Shown here piece after piece: positions 1-8,560 of a DNA stretch of 64,000 nucleotides (position 1 is the stretch's first letter; each line of letters opens with the position of its first letter). Both the position numbers and the translations under genes were made by a program. This stretch comes from Paracoccus nototheniae (GTDB taxonomy: Bacteria > Pseudomonadota > Alphaproteobacteria > Rhodobacterales > Rhodobacteraceae): assembly GCF_004335005.1 (NCBI RefSeq), contig NZ_RQRT01000003.1, positions 1 to 64,000 on the forward strand, given 5' to 3'. Under the pieces are notes generated by a model. It saw only the letters and a program-made list of their open reading frames with translations. It had not been told where the DNA came from and did no database searches.

Positions 1-65
1 GGCATGCACGGGGATCTCTCCGGTTCGGATGTGGCAAGCCTTAGGGCCGGGGCGGGGGCGGCGCC

Positions 66-79
66 TTGATCCATGTCAA
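66..79. promoter_or_regulatory. FNR-type box upstream of a gene beyond the left edge
   Basis: TTGATCCATGTCAA differs at one base from the FNR/FnrP consensus TTGAT-N4-ATCAA. It lies just beyond the ccoP stop and would control a minus-strand gene running off the left edge. In Rhodobacterales ccoNOQP is usually followed by ccoGHIS, and a separate FNR box in front of ccoG is common. A GGAGAG followed by an ATG at positions 5-3 on the minus strand could be that start, but only a few bases are visible. Confidence 0.7.
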
Positions 80-111
80 GCGCGGGGCCATCCTTCCCGG
101 CGCAGGCGGCG

Positions 112-1170
112 CTATTCTCCGCCGCCCAGCCCGTGGACATAGACGGTGACGGCGCGCAGATCGGCCTCGGACAGGCGGGTGTTGAAGGCGGGCATGACGC
201 CGAACCGCGACTGGGTGATCGTTTCGGTCAGGGCCGCCTCGTCGCCGCCATAAAGCCAGATCGCGTCGGTCAGGTCGGGCGCGCCCAGATCGCGGTTGCC
301 GGTGCCCGCGTCGCCATGACAGGCCACGCAATTGTCGGCATAGATCCCGGCCCCGGTCGCGGCCAGCGCCGCGTCATGATCCTGCCCCGAGATGGCGCGG
401 ACATGCTGGACCAAGGCGCCGATCTGGTCCCGGTCAAGAATGTCGCCAAAGGCCGGCATCTCGGACCAGCGGGCGTCGGGATCGGTGGTGTTGCGGATGC
501 CATGCGCGGTGCTGGCATAGATCGCGCCCAGATCGCCGCCCCACAGCCAGTCATCGTCCAGATGGTTGGGATAGCCGGGTCCGCCCGCCGCCCCCGCGCC
601 GTGGCATTGCGCGCACCATGTCCGAAAGACCGAGGCGCCCGCAGATCCGGCAAAGCGCAGCAGTTCGGGGTCGCCGCGCACCTGTTCCAGATCGGTGTCG
701 ACCAGTCGTTCCTTGATGCCCGCATTGGCGGCCTCGACCGCCGCGATATCGGCCCGCACCTCGTCGCGGGTGGAATAGCCCAGAACGCCGCGCGTCGCGC
801 GGTCGATCATCGGCCATGCGGGATAGGCGATGGAATACAGGATCGCGTAAAGAATGCAGGCGTAAAAGGTCCACAGCCACCAGCGCGGCAGCGGGTTGTC
901 ATATTCCTGGATCCCGTCCCAGCTGTGCCCGGTGGTCGCGATGTCGCGTGCCTTCAGCTGGGCGGCAGGTTCGGGACGGTGGCGGGCGCGACCGATCCGA
1001 TCGTCGGGGCCCGCATCGGCAGGGACGGGATCAGCGGGGATGTTATCCGTGGGAACAGCGCTGGTGGGCACGGCCCCGGTCGCACGATGATCGCCGGGAT
1101 GATGATCGGCGGCCGCCGGGCGCTTGGGGGTCTGGCCGGGCTGCCGGGGGTCTGGGGTCTTGCCGGTCAT
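112..1170 (-). CDS. ccoP: cbb3-type cytochrome c oxidase subunit III (di-heme cytochrome c)
   Basis: Electron-entry subunit of the high-affinity terminal oxidase. It passes electrons from periplasmic cytochrome c to CcoO and CcoN. The 352-residue product has a Pro-rich cytoplasmic N-terminus, one membrane segment (WWLWTFYACILYAILYSIAY) and two periplasmic class I cytochrome c domains with heme sites CAQCH and CVACH. Methionine-containing motifs (EMPAF, VMPAF) follow each heme site as likely axial ligands. The start MTGKTPD overlaps the ccoQ stop by 4 bp (ATGA), which indicates translational coupling. A start 33 codons upstream is possible but would lie inside ccoQ. It is the last gene of ccoNOQP, and its expression should follow the FNR box upstream of ccoN. 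Confidence 0.95.
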   Translation of the reverse strand: MTGKTPDPRQPGQTPKRPAAADHHPGDHRATGAVPTSAVPTDNIPADPVPADAGPDDRIGRARHRPEPAAQLKARDIATTGHSWDGIQEYDNPLPRWWLWTFYACILYAILYSIAYPAWPMIDRATRGVLGYSTRDEVRADIAAVEAANAGIKERLVDTDLEQVRGDPELLRFAGSAGASVFRTWCAQCHGAGAAGGPGYPNHLDDDWLWGGDLGAIYASTAHGIRNTTDPDARWSEMPAFGDILDRDQIGALVQHVRAISGQDHDAALAATGAGIYADNCVACHGDAGTGNRDLGAPDLTDAIWLYGGDEAALTETITQSRFGVMPAFNTRLSEADLRAVTVYVHGLGGGE

Positions 1171-1352
1171 GGCTGCTGCTCCTTTTCCGGGGCGGGTCGG
1201 TCTTCGTTGCGGAACACGGAACTGGCGGCCTCGGCCTGCGCCGCGCGGGCGCCGGGGCGAAAGGCCCACAGGATGACGCCCACAAAAAACAGCGTCAGGA
1301 ACAGCAGCATCCAGCTGTCGGCAAAGGCACGCAGGCGGGAATAGATCTCCAT
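1167..1352 (-). CDS. ccoQ: cbb3-type cytochrome c oxidase small subunit CcoQ
   Basis: A 61-residue single-span protein of the FixQ/CcoQ family, which stabilises the assembled cbb3 oxidase and especially CcoP. One hydrophobic helix (MLLFLTLFFVGVILWAF) follows a short N-terminus (MEIYSRLRAFADS). A charged C-terminal tail rich in Ala, Glu and Pro follows the helix. The length is typical. It lies 12 bp downstream of ccoO and overlaps ccoP by 4 bp in the usual N-O-Q-P order. There is no other reasonable assignment for this frame in this position. Confidence 0.92.
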   Translation of the reverse strand: MEIYSRLRAFADSWMLLFLTLFFVGVILWAFRPGARAAQAEAASSVFRNEDRPAPEKEQQP

Positions 1353-1364
1353 GGCGGGCCTTCC

Positions 1365-2090
1365 TCAGCGGTTCGGATCGGGGGTATAGGTCGAGAAATC
1401 GACCATCGTGCCCAGCACCTGCAGATAGGCGACCAGCGCGTCCATCTCGGTCAAGGCGGGCTGACCGTCGAAATTGCGGATCTCGGCGCCCGGATAGCGG
1501 TCCTGCAGCCCGTCGGGATTCAGCAGCGGATCGGCCTGCGCGCGGAAATCGGCGCGGGCATGGGTCAGCATGTCGGCGTCATAGGGCACGCCGACGGTGC
1601 GATGGGCCTGCATGCTGTCGCCGATCCACCGCCCGTCCAGAGGGCGGTTCATCAGAAAACCATAAGGCGGCATCACCGACCCCGGCACGACCGATTGCGG
1701 ATCGGTCAGGTGATCGACATGCCAGGCATCGGAATAGCGCCCGCCCACCCGCGCCAGATCGGGGCCTGTACGCTTGGACCCCCATTGGAACGGATGGTCA
1801 TATTTCGATTCCGCCGCCAGGCTGTAATGGCCATAGCGTTCGACCTCGTCGCGCAGGGGCCGGATCATCTGACTATGGCAGTTATAGCAGCCCTCGCGCA
1901 GATAGATGTCGCGGCCCGCCAGCTCCAGCGGGGCATAGGGGCGCACCCCTTCGACGGATTCGATGGTGTTCTGCAGATAGAACAGCGGCACGATCTGCAC
2001 GATCCCCCCGATGGTCACGACCAGAAAGCTGAGCACCAGCAGCAGGGTCGCGTGGGTTTCGATGCGTTTGTGGCGGTCCAGAATGCCCAT
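1365..2090 (-). CDS. ccoO: cbb3-type cytochrome c oxidase subunit II (mono-heme cytochrome c)
   Basis: Membrane-anchored cytochrome c of the cbb3 oxidase, relaying electrons from CcoP to the heme b/CuB centre of CcoN. The 241-residue product has an N-terminal transmembrane anchor ([20 protein letters not shown], about residues 13-32) followed by a periplasmic domain with one heme-binding motif, CYNCHSQ, at about residue 68. Conserved FixO sequence follows ([29 protein letters not shown]). The C-terminal segment [15 protein letters not shown] is typical of FixO. It sits 12 bp downstream of ccoN and 12 bp upstream of ccoQ. Both domain content and order are diagnostic. Confidence 0.96.
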   Translation of the reverse strand: MGILDRHKRIETHATLLLVLSFLVVTIGGIVQIVPLFYLQNTIESVEGVRPYAPLELAGRDIYLREGCYNCHSQMIRPLRDEVERYGHYSLAAESKYDHPFQWGSKRTGPDLARVGGRYSDAWHVDHLTDPQSVVPGSVMPPYGFLMNRPLDGRWIGDSMQAHRTVGVPYDADMLTHARADFRAQADPLLNPDGLQDRYPGAEIRNFDGQPALTEMDALVAYLQVLGTMVDFSTYTPDPNR

Positions 2091-2102
2091 GTCGCGATGT
2101 CC

Positions 2103-3707
2103 TTATTCCGCCGGAACGGCATTGGAGGGCGCGGTGGCCTGCACAGCCCCCACAGAGGTGACGGTCCGCCACAGGTTCACGCACATGATGATCGCCCCGG
2201 CCATGTACAAAACCCCGCCCAAGGCGCGCACCACATACATCGGGAACTTGGCGGTGACCGTGTCGGCAAAGGCGTTGACCAGATAGCCTTGGGCATCGAC
2301 CTCGCGCCACATCAGGCCCTCCATGATGCCCGACACCCACATGGCGCTGGCGTAAAGAACGATGCCGATGGTCGCCAACCAGAAATGCCAGCTGACCATC
2401 GCCAGGCTGTACAGGCGCGGACGGTTCCAAAGGCGCGGCACAAGGAAATACAGCGCGCCGAACGTGATCATCCCGTTCCATCCAAGCGCGCCGGAATGCA
2501 CATGCCCGATGGTCCAGTCGGTGTAATGGGACAGCGCGTTGACGGCGCGGATCGACATGACCGGACCTTCGAAGGTGGACATGCCATAGAACCCGATCGA
2601 CACGGCCATCATCCGCAGCACCGGATCGGTGCGCAGCTTGTCCCAGGCCCCCGACAGGGTCATCAGCCCGTTGATCATGCCGCCCCAGCTGGGCATCCAC
2701 AGCATGATCGAGAACACCATCCCAAGCGTCGTCGCCCAATCGGGCAGGGCGGTGTAATGCAGGTGATGCGGCCCCGCCCAGATATACAGAAAGATCAACG
2801 CCCAGAAGTGGATGATCGACAGTTTATAGCTGTAGACCGGGCGGTCGGCCTGTTTGGGGACGAAATAATACATCATCCCCAGAAAGCCCGCCGTCAGGAA
2901 GAAACCGACGGCATTGTGGCCATACCACCATTGCACCATCGCATCCTGTACGCCCGAAAAGACCTGCACCGATTTCGACCCGAAGACGGATACGGGGATC
3001 GACAGGTTGTTCACGACATGCAGCATCGCGACCGTCACGATGAAGGCCAGATAGAACCAGTTGGCGACATAGATATGGCGTTCGCGCCGCCGGATGATCG
3101 TGCCCAGAAAGATCGCCAGATAGGCCAGCCAGACGACCGTCAGCAGCAGATCGGCATACCATTCCGGCTCGGCATATTCCTTGGACTGGGTCGATCCCAG
3201 CAGATAGCCGGTCGCCGCCAGCACGATGAACAGGTTGTAGCCCCAGAACACGAACCAGCCCAGATTGCCGCCCCACAGCCGCACCGCGCTGGTCCGCTGC
3301 ACGACATAAAATGACGTGCAGATCAGCGCATTGCCGCCAAAGGCAAAGATCACCGCCGAGGTGTGCAGCGGTCTCAGCCGCCCGAAATTGGCGTAACCCT
3401 CGGCCCAGTGGAAATTCAGCGCGGGAAAGGCCAGCTGGAACGCGATGAAGGTGCCCACTGCAAAGCCCGCCAGCCCCCAGAAGGCGGTGGCGATCACGCC
3501 GGCGCGGATCACGCTGTCGAAATAGCCGGTCTGGGGCAGGGCGGGCGGTTCGTCGATGCGGCGCAGGACCCACAGGAACAGACCGGCGGCGACGATCATG
3601 ATGATCACGGCATGCAGCTGATAGGCCCCGTCGCGGGCAAAATTAGCCGCGATGGCGGCCATCACGGCGATGCTGCCCAGCAGCACCAGTTTCAATACAT
3701 CCCACAT
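2103..3707 (-). CDS. ccoN: cbb3-type cytochrome c oxidase catalytic subunit I
   Basis: Heme-copper oxidase catalytic subunit (C family) that reduces O2 to water with high affinity and pumps protons. The 534-residue protein has about twelve to fourteen membrane helices. Family segments seen include the region around [20 protein letters not shown] (low-spin heme ligand region), [15 protein letters not shown] (CuB ligand region), [14 protein letters not shown] and [18 protein letters not shown]. It is the first gene of the ccoNOQP operon. A perfect FNR box lies 81 bp upstream of the start, which implies induction at low oxygen. The ATG at 3707 fits the family N-terminus, beginning [15 protein letters not shown]. 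Confidence 0.97.
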   Translation of the reverse strand: MWDVLKLVLLGSIAVMAAIAANFARDGAYQLHAVIIMIVAAGLFLWVLRRIDEPPALPQTGYFDSVIRAGVIATAFWGLAGFAVGTFIAFQLAFPALNFHWAEGYANFGRLRPLHTSAVIFAFGGNALICTSFYVVQRTSAVRLWGGNLGWFVFWGYNLFIVLAATGYLLGSTQSKEYAEPEWYADLLLTVVWLAYLAIFLGTIIRRRERHIYVANWFYLAFIVTVAMLHVVNNLSIPVSVFGSKSVQVFSGVQDAMVQWWYGHNAVGFFLTAGFLGMMYYFVPKQADRPVYSYKLSIIHFWALIFLYIWAGPHHLHYTALPDWATTLGMVFSIMLWMPSWGGMINGLMTLSGAWDKLRTDPVLRMMAVSIGFYGMSTFEGPVMSIRAVNALSHYTDWTIGHVHSGALGWNGMITFGALYFLVPRLWNRPRLYSLAMVSWHFWLATIGIVLYASAMWVSGIMEGLMWREVDAQGYLVNAFADTVTAKFPMYVVRALGGVLYMAGAIIMCVNLWRTVTSVGAVQATAPSNAVPAE

Positions 3708-3788
3708 GCAGCATCCCTTCGGCGGTTCCCGCGATCAAAGGCGCGGGGCGTTGCGACCGACTGATGCGTTCCCCGCGCAATCGCCGCC

Positions 3789-3802
3789 TTGATCCAGATC
3801 AA
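3789..3802. promoter_or_regulatory. Perfect FNR box between ccoN and the divergent remnant
   Basis: TTGATCCAGATCAA is a perfect palindromic match to TTGAT-N4-ATCAA. It lies 81 bp upstream of ccoN on one side and 89 bp upstream of the reading frame at 3892 on the other. FnrP/FnrL boxes upstream of ccoN are well established in Paracoccus and Rhodobacter. The second, divergent target is now a broken gene. Confidence 0.9.
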
Positions 3803-3891
3803 GGTCGCACCGCTTTGCCTGGCGCAATTTGCACGGGATGCGGCAGGTCCGGGCGCAGATCGCGATCTGCCCCCCCTCAAGGAGGGTTGAT

Positions 3892-4262
3892 CATGGCCTA
3901 TAAAACGCTGCTGACCGATGCGGCGGGGCAGGGCCGTTGCTGGCCTATCCCGTCACGCTGGCGCGGCGTCCTGATGCGCATCTGGCCGTGCCGCTGGCCC
4001 TTCTCGCCAATGAGCTGATCACGAACGCCTGGAAATATGCCTGGCCGGGAGGGGTCGGTGACCTGCGGATCGCGATCCAGCCGACCGGACCGGAACAGCC
4101 TCGGCTGACGGTCAGCGACAATGGACGGGATCTGACCCCAATTTCGATGCCGAGGATTCAGACAGCCTTGGTATGACACTGATCACCGGTCTTGGTCAGC
4201 AGATTGGCGGGCGATCGCGATGGCAGGATGCCCAACCCGGAACACGCTTTGTGGCGGCATGA
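3892..4262 (+). pseudogene. Frameshifted remnant: USP-like start joined to a sensor histidine kinase C-terminus
   Basis: A strong ribosome site (AAGGAGGG) precedes an ATG that opens with MAYKTLLT, reminiscent of universal stress protein N-termini. That frame loses sense after about 15 codons. From 3937, in the next frame, comes a histidine-kinase ATPase segment of the HWE/HisKA_2 type (LLANELITNAWKYAWPGG, then RLTVSDNGRDL). A second frameshift near 4140 restores sense with DSLGMTLITGLGQQIGG and RSRWQDAQPGTRFVAA before a TGA at 4260-4262. The dimerisation and phospho-acceptor region is missing. I infer a deletion fusing two former genes, followed by frameshift decay. It no longer encodes an intact protein. 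The perfect FNR box upstream may once have driven it. Confidence 0.7.
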
Positions 4263-4562
4263 CGACCGGAGGCGGCGCCAAGCTCTCATCCCGGCTGCGT
4301 CGAAGAACCTGGCGCTGAACGCCGCCCTCTGCGCAAAAGGGAATGCGGTCGCCGGGAGCATTACGGATCAGCCGCAGGACATCGCGGACCCGCAAAAAAG
4401 CAAAGCAGGGCGTGTTCGATTACAGTGAGATGTTCCAAGACCCGACGGGCAAGCACTAGTAAAACGGGATGCTATCGCCCGCCGATTTCAAGCGGCGGTA
4501 GATAACGAGACGCGAAGGTGTCTAGGACAATTTATCGCACTCAGCACACTTTTTATCTAGCA
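4263..4562. other. Intergenic stretch, nothing recognised
   Basis: About 300 bp between the kinase remnant and the methyltransferase stop. Short open frames exist on both strands but none shows a recognisable domain or a good ribosome site. The AT-richer part (about 4440-4565) may hold a terminator region, but no clear hairpin with a T-run is visible. Confidence 0.4.
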
Positions 4563-5060
4563 TTATCTTAATGTTAAGAGCGCACCTGTTTCGGAGCGGA
4601 TACGTATTGTCAGGAGCACTGCATTCAGAAGGGTAAAGACAATCGCAACCGGCCAAAGGCCCAGAACCATCGGCGCGACGATGATTTCGGCGATAACGAC
4701 CGCGTAGTTCGGATGGGTCAGAAAGCGATATGGCCCCCTGACGACCAGAGGTTCGTTCAGGACGATGATGCGCGTGGTCCAGCGCGACCCCAAACTGGCC
4801 AGAACCCAGATGCGCAGGATCTGCAGGACGACGAACAGAGCCAGCCAGCCCGGACTGACCGGGTTCGACCAGCCCCAGACACAGATCGCCAACAGCCATG
4901 CGGCATGCATCGTGACGATCAGGGGATAGTGTCCGGCGCCATGTTCGACAGCACCCCGTGCCAGCAGGCGACGGGTATTGCGACGGGCCAGCAGCAGTTC
5001 TCCACCCCGTTGCAGCAGCAGAAAGGCGATGAAGCTGACGGACAGCGCGTGTTCAGTCAT
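4563..5060 (-). CDS. Isoprenylcysteine carboxyl methyltransferase (ICMT)-family membrane methyltransferase
   Basis: A 165-residue integral membrane methyltransferase with four to five hydrophobic segments and the family C-terminal motif around RGPYRFLTHPNYAVVIAE, part of the S-adenosylmethionine pocket. The start MTEHALSVS overlaps the upstream type III PKS by 8 bp, so the two are translationally coupled. ICMT-like enzymes paired with type III polyketide synthases in bacteria (for example BpsB with BpsA in Bacillus) O-methylate alkylpyrones or alkylresorcinols rather than prenyl-proteins. I infer the same role here, acting on a membrane-bound polyketide lipid. It is the last gene of the operon. 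Confidence 0.85.
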   Translation of the reverse strand: MTEHALSVSFIAFLLLQRGGELLLARRNTRRLLARGAVEHGAGHYPLIVTMHAAWLLAICVWGWSNPVSPGWLALFVVLQILRIWVLASLGSRWTTRIIVLNEPLVVRGPYRFLTHPNYAVVIAEIIVAPMVLGLWPVAIVFTLLNAVLLTIRIRSETGALLTLR

Positions 5061-6117
5061 GGCTGGCGACCGTGATCGGCAGAACCGACAACGTGAATCC
5101 GGGACCAAGCGCCAGCGCCAGCAGCGATCCGGTGGCGCCATCTTTCAACACCTGATCCAGCACGAACAGGACGGTCGGGGCCGACATGTTGCCGTTGCGG
5201 GCAAGAACCTGTCGTTCCGCGTCCAGCGCTCCATCGGCCAGCGACAGCGTGGATTCCAGCGCCGTGATGACCTTGGCACCGCCCGGATGGCACACATGGC
5301 GATCCACGGGATGATCCGGGATCAGGCTGTCCAGCGCGGTGCGCAATTCGGCCTCGGCAAAGGCGGGGATCGAGCGGTCGAAGATCACGCCCAGCCCGGT
5401 TTCCTCGACCGTCCAGCCCATGATGCTCAGGGTGTCGGGCCACATGTGCTGGCGTCCCTGCCCGATCCGGGGGCGGGGATCGTCGGCCCTAACCCCGGCA
5501 CGCAGGACGACGGCGGCTGCGCCATCACCGAACAGAGCTGTAGCGATGATGTCGGCCTTGGCCAGCCGGTCCAGTCGGAAGAGGACGGTGCAGGTCTCGA
5601 CCGCGACCATCAGCACGACGGCGGCGGGGCGCGCCATCGCCAGATCGGCGGCGATCGCCAGACCCGACACGCCGCCCGCGCAGCCCAGACCAAAGACCGG
5701 CACGCGCATCGTATCGGGTCGAAACCCCATCTGCTTTGCGCTCAGCGCCTCCAGCGTGGGCGTGACGATCCCGGTCGAGGAGACGGTGACGATCACATCG
5801 ACCTGATCCGCGCGCAGCCCCGCCTGATCCAACGCCTTAGCCGCTGCATCGCAAAACAGCCGCACGGCCCCGTCCGCATAAGCCTGCGTGCGGTCCACCC
5901 AACCGTGGGGCTGGCGGAACCAGTCCAAAGGCACGACCGAATGACGGGTGTCGATCCCGGCATTCAGGAAGGCCGGGGCAAGCCGGTCGAACTGGGAAAA
6001 CCGTGATTGCAGCAGCGCCCGCGATTCCGTCAGGATATCGTCTTGACGCAGCAGATGCGGCGGGATCGCCGTGGCAATGGACAGCAGCCGGGGTCTGTCG
6101 TCGTCCTGAGGGGCCAT
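5053..6117 (-). CDS. Type III polyketide synthase (chalcone/stilbene synthase-like)
   Basis: Homodimeric thiolase-fold enzyme that extends a CoA starter with malonyl-CoA and cyclises the product, typically to alkylresorcinols or alkylpyrones in bacteria. The 354-residue product shows the full catalytic triad: Cys146 in VFGLGCAGGVSG, His277 in CHPGGAKVITALE and Asn310 in RNGNMSAPTV. The C-terminal GPGFTLSV motif is also present. The start MAPQDDDRPRLLSIATAIPP was chosen because the family N-terminus begins there; an upstream extension shows no homology. It lies 162 bp downstream of the DUF6134 gene and overlaps the ICMT-like gene. Family assignment is firm. The starter unit and product cannot be read from the sequence. 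Confidence 0.95.
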   Translation of the reverse strand: MAPQDDDRPRLLSIATAIPPHLLRQDDILTESRALLQSRFSQFDRLAPAFLNAGIDTRHSVVPLDWFRQPHGWVDRTQAYADGAVRLFCDAAAKALDQAGLRADQVDVIVTVSSTGIVTPTLEALSAKQMGFRPDTMRVPVFGLGCAGGVSGLAIAADLAMARPAAVVLMVAVETCTVLFRLDRLAKADIIATALFGDGAAAVVLRAGVRADDPRPRIGQGRQHMWPDTLSIMGWTVEETGLGVIFDRSIPAFAEAELRTALDSLIPDHPVDRHVCHPGGAKVITALESTLSLADGALDAERQVLARNGNMSAPTVLFVLDQVLKDGATGSLLALALGPGFTLSVLPITVASHD

Positions 6118-6279
6118 GGATCGCCTGTCACCTGTGTCTGGGGGCACGACCGAAACGGACAGGCGCGCCGTGGATGGCGCGCCTGCGCACGCCATGGTGC
6201 TGCCGAACGCCCCTGCTGCGCCAATGGTGCCCGACCCGCGACACTGTCGCAGCGGACAGGGCATTTTCGACGGCCCGGC

Positions 6280-6885
6280 CTATTTCAGGACGTAGTCGAT
6301 CTGCGACCCGTCCTCGGCGGCGAAGCGGACATGAACCAGCGTGGCGCCTGCATACCACAGGTCGCGATCCAATCCACCGCGCAGGGCGTAATGGGTGGCC
6401 TCGACGGGGCCCTGACCGGTCGCGACGCTGTCCATTCCCAGATTGCTGACGGTGATCGCATCGGTGCTGCCATCGATGGTGTTCAGCACCGCGCGGGCGC
6501 GCACAAGATCGGCGTTCCACAGGCTGGCCGGGATCAGAGAGGTCGCGCCCACCCGGATGTCATGGGCCGTGCCATTGTCGTCGGTGCGCGATGTCAGCCC
6601 GGCCAGCTGTCCCCCGCGCCATGTCTCGGTGCTGGTCTGCGCAAAGCGATAGGCGCTGACGCCGATCACCGGAACCTTGACGCGGACATCGGTGGCGATG
6701 TCCACGGTCAGATCGTCGCCCGCGCCGCGGAAGGTGACGACATAGTCGCCGATGTCGCGGTCCTTGCGGATCACGTCGAAGGCCAGCCGGCCCGATGCGG
6801 GCACGCTGGCGCCGGGCGCGGCGATGGCGGCGGGGGCCAGGGCCGTCAGGGCCAATGCGGTCACAAGGGAAAGGATGCGGGTCAT
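6280..6885 (-). CDS. Secreted DUF6134-family protein of unknown function
   Basis: A 201-residue protein with a Sec signal peptide (MTRILSLVTALALTALAPAAIAA, cleavage near residue 23). The mature beta-rich domain contains DRDIGDYVVTFRGAGDD, YRFAQTSTETWRGGQLAG and a C-terminal stretch DLWYAGATLVHVRFAAEDG. I recognise these as DUF6134, a family with no assigned reaction. The start at 6885 is supported by GGAGA five bases upstream; an in-frame ATG four codons earlier is weaker. It follows the TauD-like gene after 13 bp, so it belongs to the same operon. A periplasmic role in handling or sensing the polyketide lipid is only an inference. Confidence 0.75.
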   Translation of the reverse strand: MTRILSLVTALALTALAPAAIAAPGASVPASGRLAFDVIRKDRDIGDYVVTFRGAGDDLTVDIATDVRVKVPVIGVSAYRFAQTSTETWRGGQLAGLTSRTDDNGTAHDIRVGATSLIPASLWNADLVRARAVLNTIDGSTDAITVSNLGMDSVATGQGPVEATHYALRGGLDRDLWYAGATLVHVRFAAEDGSQIDYVLK

Positions 6886-6898
6886 TGCGGTCTCCATG

Positions 6899-7762
6899 TC
6901 AGATCGTGCCCATGCCGATGAACAGGTTGCGATTGGCGTCAGCGATGGCACGACGGCCATGCATGACGCGGGTATTGTCCAGAATGGCGATATCGCCGTC
7001 CTGCCAGTTGATCTCATGCGTGACCTCTTCGGCCAAAGCGCGGATCTGCTCGATCTCATCCGGCGTGACCTCGGTGCCGTCGGCCATGGCATAGCGGGGC
7101 GGCTGGTAATTATGCGATGGCCCCAGAACGGCATTGGCAAAGCCGCGTGTCTCGCCGCCAAACGCCGAGGGCCGCACCGGGTCCAGCGTCAGGCGATAGG
7201 TCAGCGATCCGTCGGGATGCAGCGCGAAATCCTGATCTGGGATCGCGGCCTTGAACTGCAGCACATGATCCATCGTCACCTGAGACGGGTCCGAGATGGC
7301 GGGGTGTTCGTTGGCCAGATAGCGCTTCCACAACGCCTCGGGCAGGACGCGTTCGACGGTCATGCGCTGCGACCAGCGGGCCTGTTGCGCGTCGTCGAAG
7401 CGGTCCCAGACCGCACGCCCGTCGCAGATCGTGGTTTGCGATCCCTCGAAGGCCGCGGTTTGCGCGAAAAAGGTCACGATGTCGGGGCAGCGGGGCGTGT
7501 TGCCGTTCTCGATATGCAGGCCGATGGGACCAAGGCCGGCATCGACCATCTGTGTCGTGTCGGTCGTGTGGTTGCGCGCCGGATCAAAGGTCACGCGGCG
7601 GCACAGCGTCGTCACCAGCCCCGAGAAACCGTCCATGTCGGCATCGAAGCCGCGCAGCAGGGTCCAGCCGTCGCGGGCCAGATCATCGCGGATGGTGGCC
7701 AGCAGGCCGGGATCGGTCAGCCCGCCCGGATGGTCGCGGTGGCGCAGGATGTTATAGGTCAT
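6899..7762 (-). CDS. TauD/TfdA-family Fe(II)/2-oxoglutarate-dependent dioxygenase
   Basis: A 287-residue non-heme iron oxygenase that couples 2-oxoglutarate decarboxylation to substrate hydroxylation or desaturation. The metal triad is visible as His83-X-Glu85 (GLHIENGNTPRCPDIV) and His268 (DNTRVMHGRRAI). The likely 2-oxoglutarate-binding Arg is at about residue 278 (ANRNLFIG). The HxE form and downstream sequence resemble TauD-like enzymes of secondary-metabolite pathways rather than taurine dioxygenase itself. It starts 15 bp after the SDR gene and is followed closely by the DUF6134 gene. I infer a tailoring step in this operon, such as oxidation of an acyl chain or amino acid. The substrate is unknown. 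Confidence 0.88.
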   Translation of the reverse strand: MTYNILRHRDHPGGLTDPGLLATIRDDLARDGWTLLRGFDADMDGFSGLVTTLCRRVTFDPARNHTTDTTQMVDAGLGPIGLHIENGNTPRCPDIVTFFAQTAAFEGSQTTICDGRAVWDRFDDAQQARWSQRMTVERVLPEALWKRYLANEHPAISDPSQVTMDHVLQFKAAIPDQDFALHPDGSLTYRLTLDPVRPSAFGGETRGFANAVLGPSHNYQPPRYAMADGTEVTPDEIEQIRALAEEVTHEINWQDGDIAILDNTRVMHGRRAIADANRNLFIGMGTI

Positions 7763-7777
7763 GATATCCTCGGATGG

Positions 7778-8560
7778 TCAGGAAGAAAGGTCGCGGGCGG
7801 CGTCGATGACGGCCGGGTCGCGGGCCAGGCGGATCAGCGCGCGGTCGATCAGACCGGGGCGCAGGCGTTGCAGGGCCACGAACAGCCGCTCTCGCGAGGC
7901 GGGCATCTGTTCGCGCTTGCGGGCGGCAATGGCCCGCCAGGCATGGCCAGCGACGATTTGCGGGCTGTCCAGCGTCATCGCCATCGGCCCGATGAGCCGC
8001 GCGAACCCCTGCGCCGCATCGGTGCGCGTCGCACGCGGGGCCAGATAGGTGACGGCGATCCCGCGCGGAGCCAGCTCGCGCCGCAGCGCATCGGAATAGC
8101 CGCGCAGCGCGAATTTCGACGCCGAATACAGGCTGAAGTATGGAAAACCGATATCGCCGAAGACCGAGCCGACATTGACGACCTGCCCCCGGCTGGCGGT
8201 CAGCGCGCCCAGCAGATCGCGGGTCAGCGCGATGGGGGCCGCGATGTTCAGCGCCAGCGTCGCGGCGATCTGCGCGTCGTCGCTGGCATCCGCCGCGCCT
8301 GACGGCACGACACCCGCATTGTTGATCAGGATATCGAGGCCGGTTTCCGCGACCGCCCGCGCGATCGACGCGCGGCCATCGGGGGTGGTTACGTCGGCGG
8401 GCAGAACCCACGCATCACGCATCCCCTCGGCCGTCCGCGTCAGGGGTCCGGCACGGCGACCGACCAGAATGACGCGGTGACCGTGGCGGTCTGCTTCGAT
8501 CGCCAGCGCGCGACCGATGCCGGATCCGGCCCCGGTGATCAGAACGCGCAGCCCGGTCAT
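7778..8560 (-). CDS. SDR-family NAD(P)-dependent oxidoreductase
   Basis: A 260-residue classical short-chain dehydrogenase with the nucleotide motif TGAGSGIG near the N-terminus. NNAG is followed by the catalytic Ser (NVGSVFGDIG) and YSASK (Tyr/Lys pair). It reduces or oxidises a carbonyl/hydroxyl, and in this operon could act on a keto-lipid or acyl-derived aldehyde. The start MTGLRVLITG overlaps the stop of the AMP-ligase-like gene by 4 bp (ATGA), and the next gene follows after 15 bp, so it lies in the middle of the operon. The C-terminal tail after residue 200 is basic and less conserved. Cofactor preference was not resolved. Confidence 0.92.
   Translation of the reverse strand: MTGLRVLITGAGSGIGRALAIEADRHGHRVILVGRRAGPLTRTAEGMRDAWVLPADVTTPDGRASIARAVAETGLDILINNAGVVPSGAADASDDAQIAATLALNIAAPIALTRDLLGALTASRGQVVNVGSVFGDIGFPYFSLYSASKFALRGYSDALRRELAPRGIAVTYLAPRATRTDAAQGFARLIGPMAMTLDSPQIVAGHAWRAIAARKREQMPASRERLFVALQRLRPGLIDRALIRLARDPAVIDAARDLSS

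Noticed and set aside
816..3314. Very long open frame on the plus strand opposite ccoOQP/ccoN (832 codons)
   Set aside because: It is antisense to well-supported cbb3 genes, rich in Arg/His/Gln/Gly as expected for high-GC shadow frames, and has no domain.
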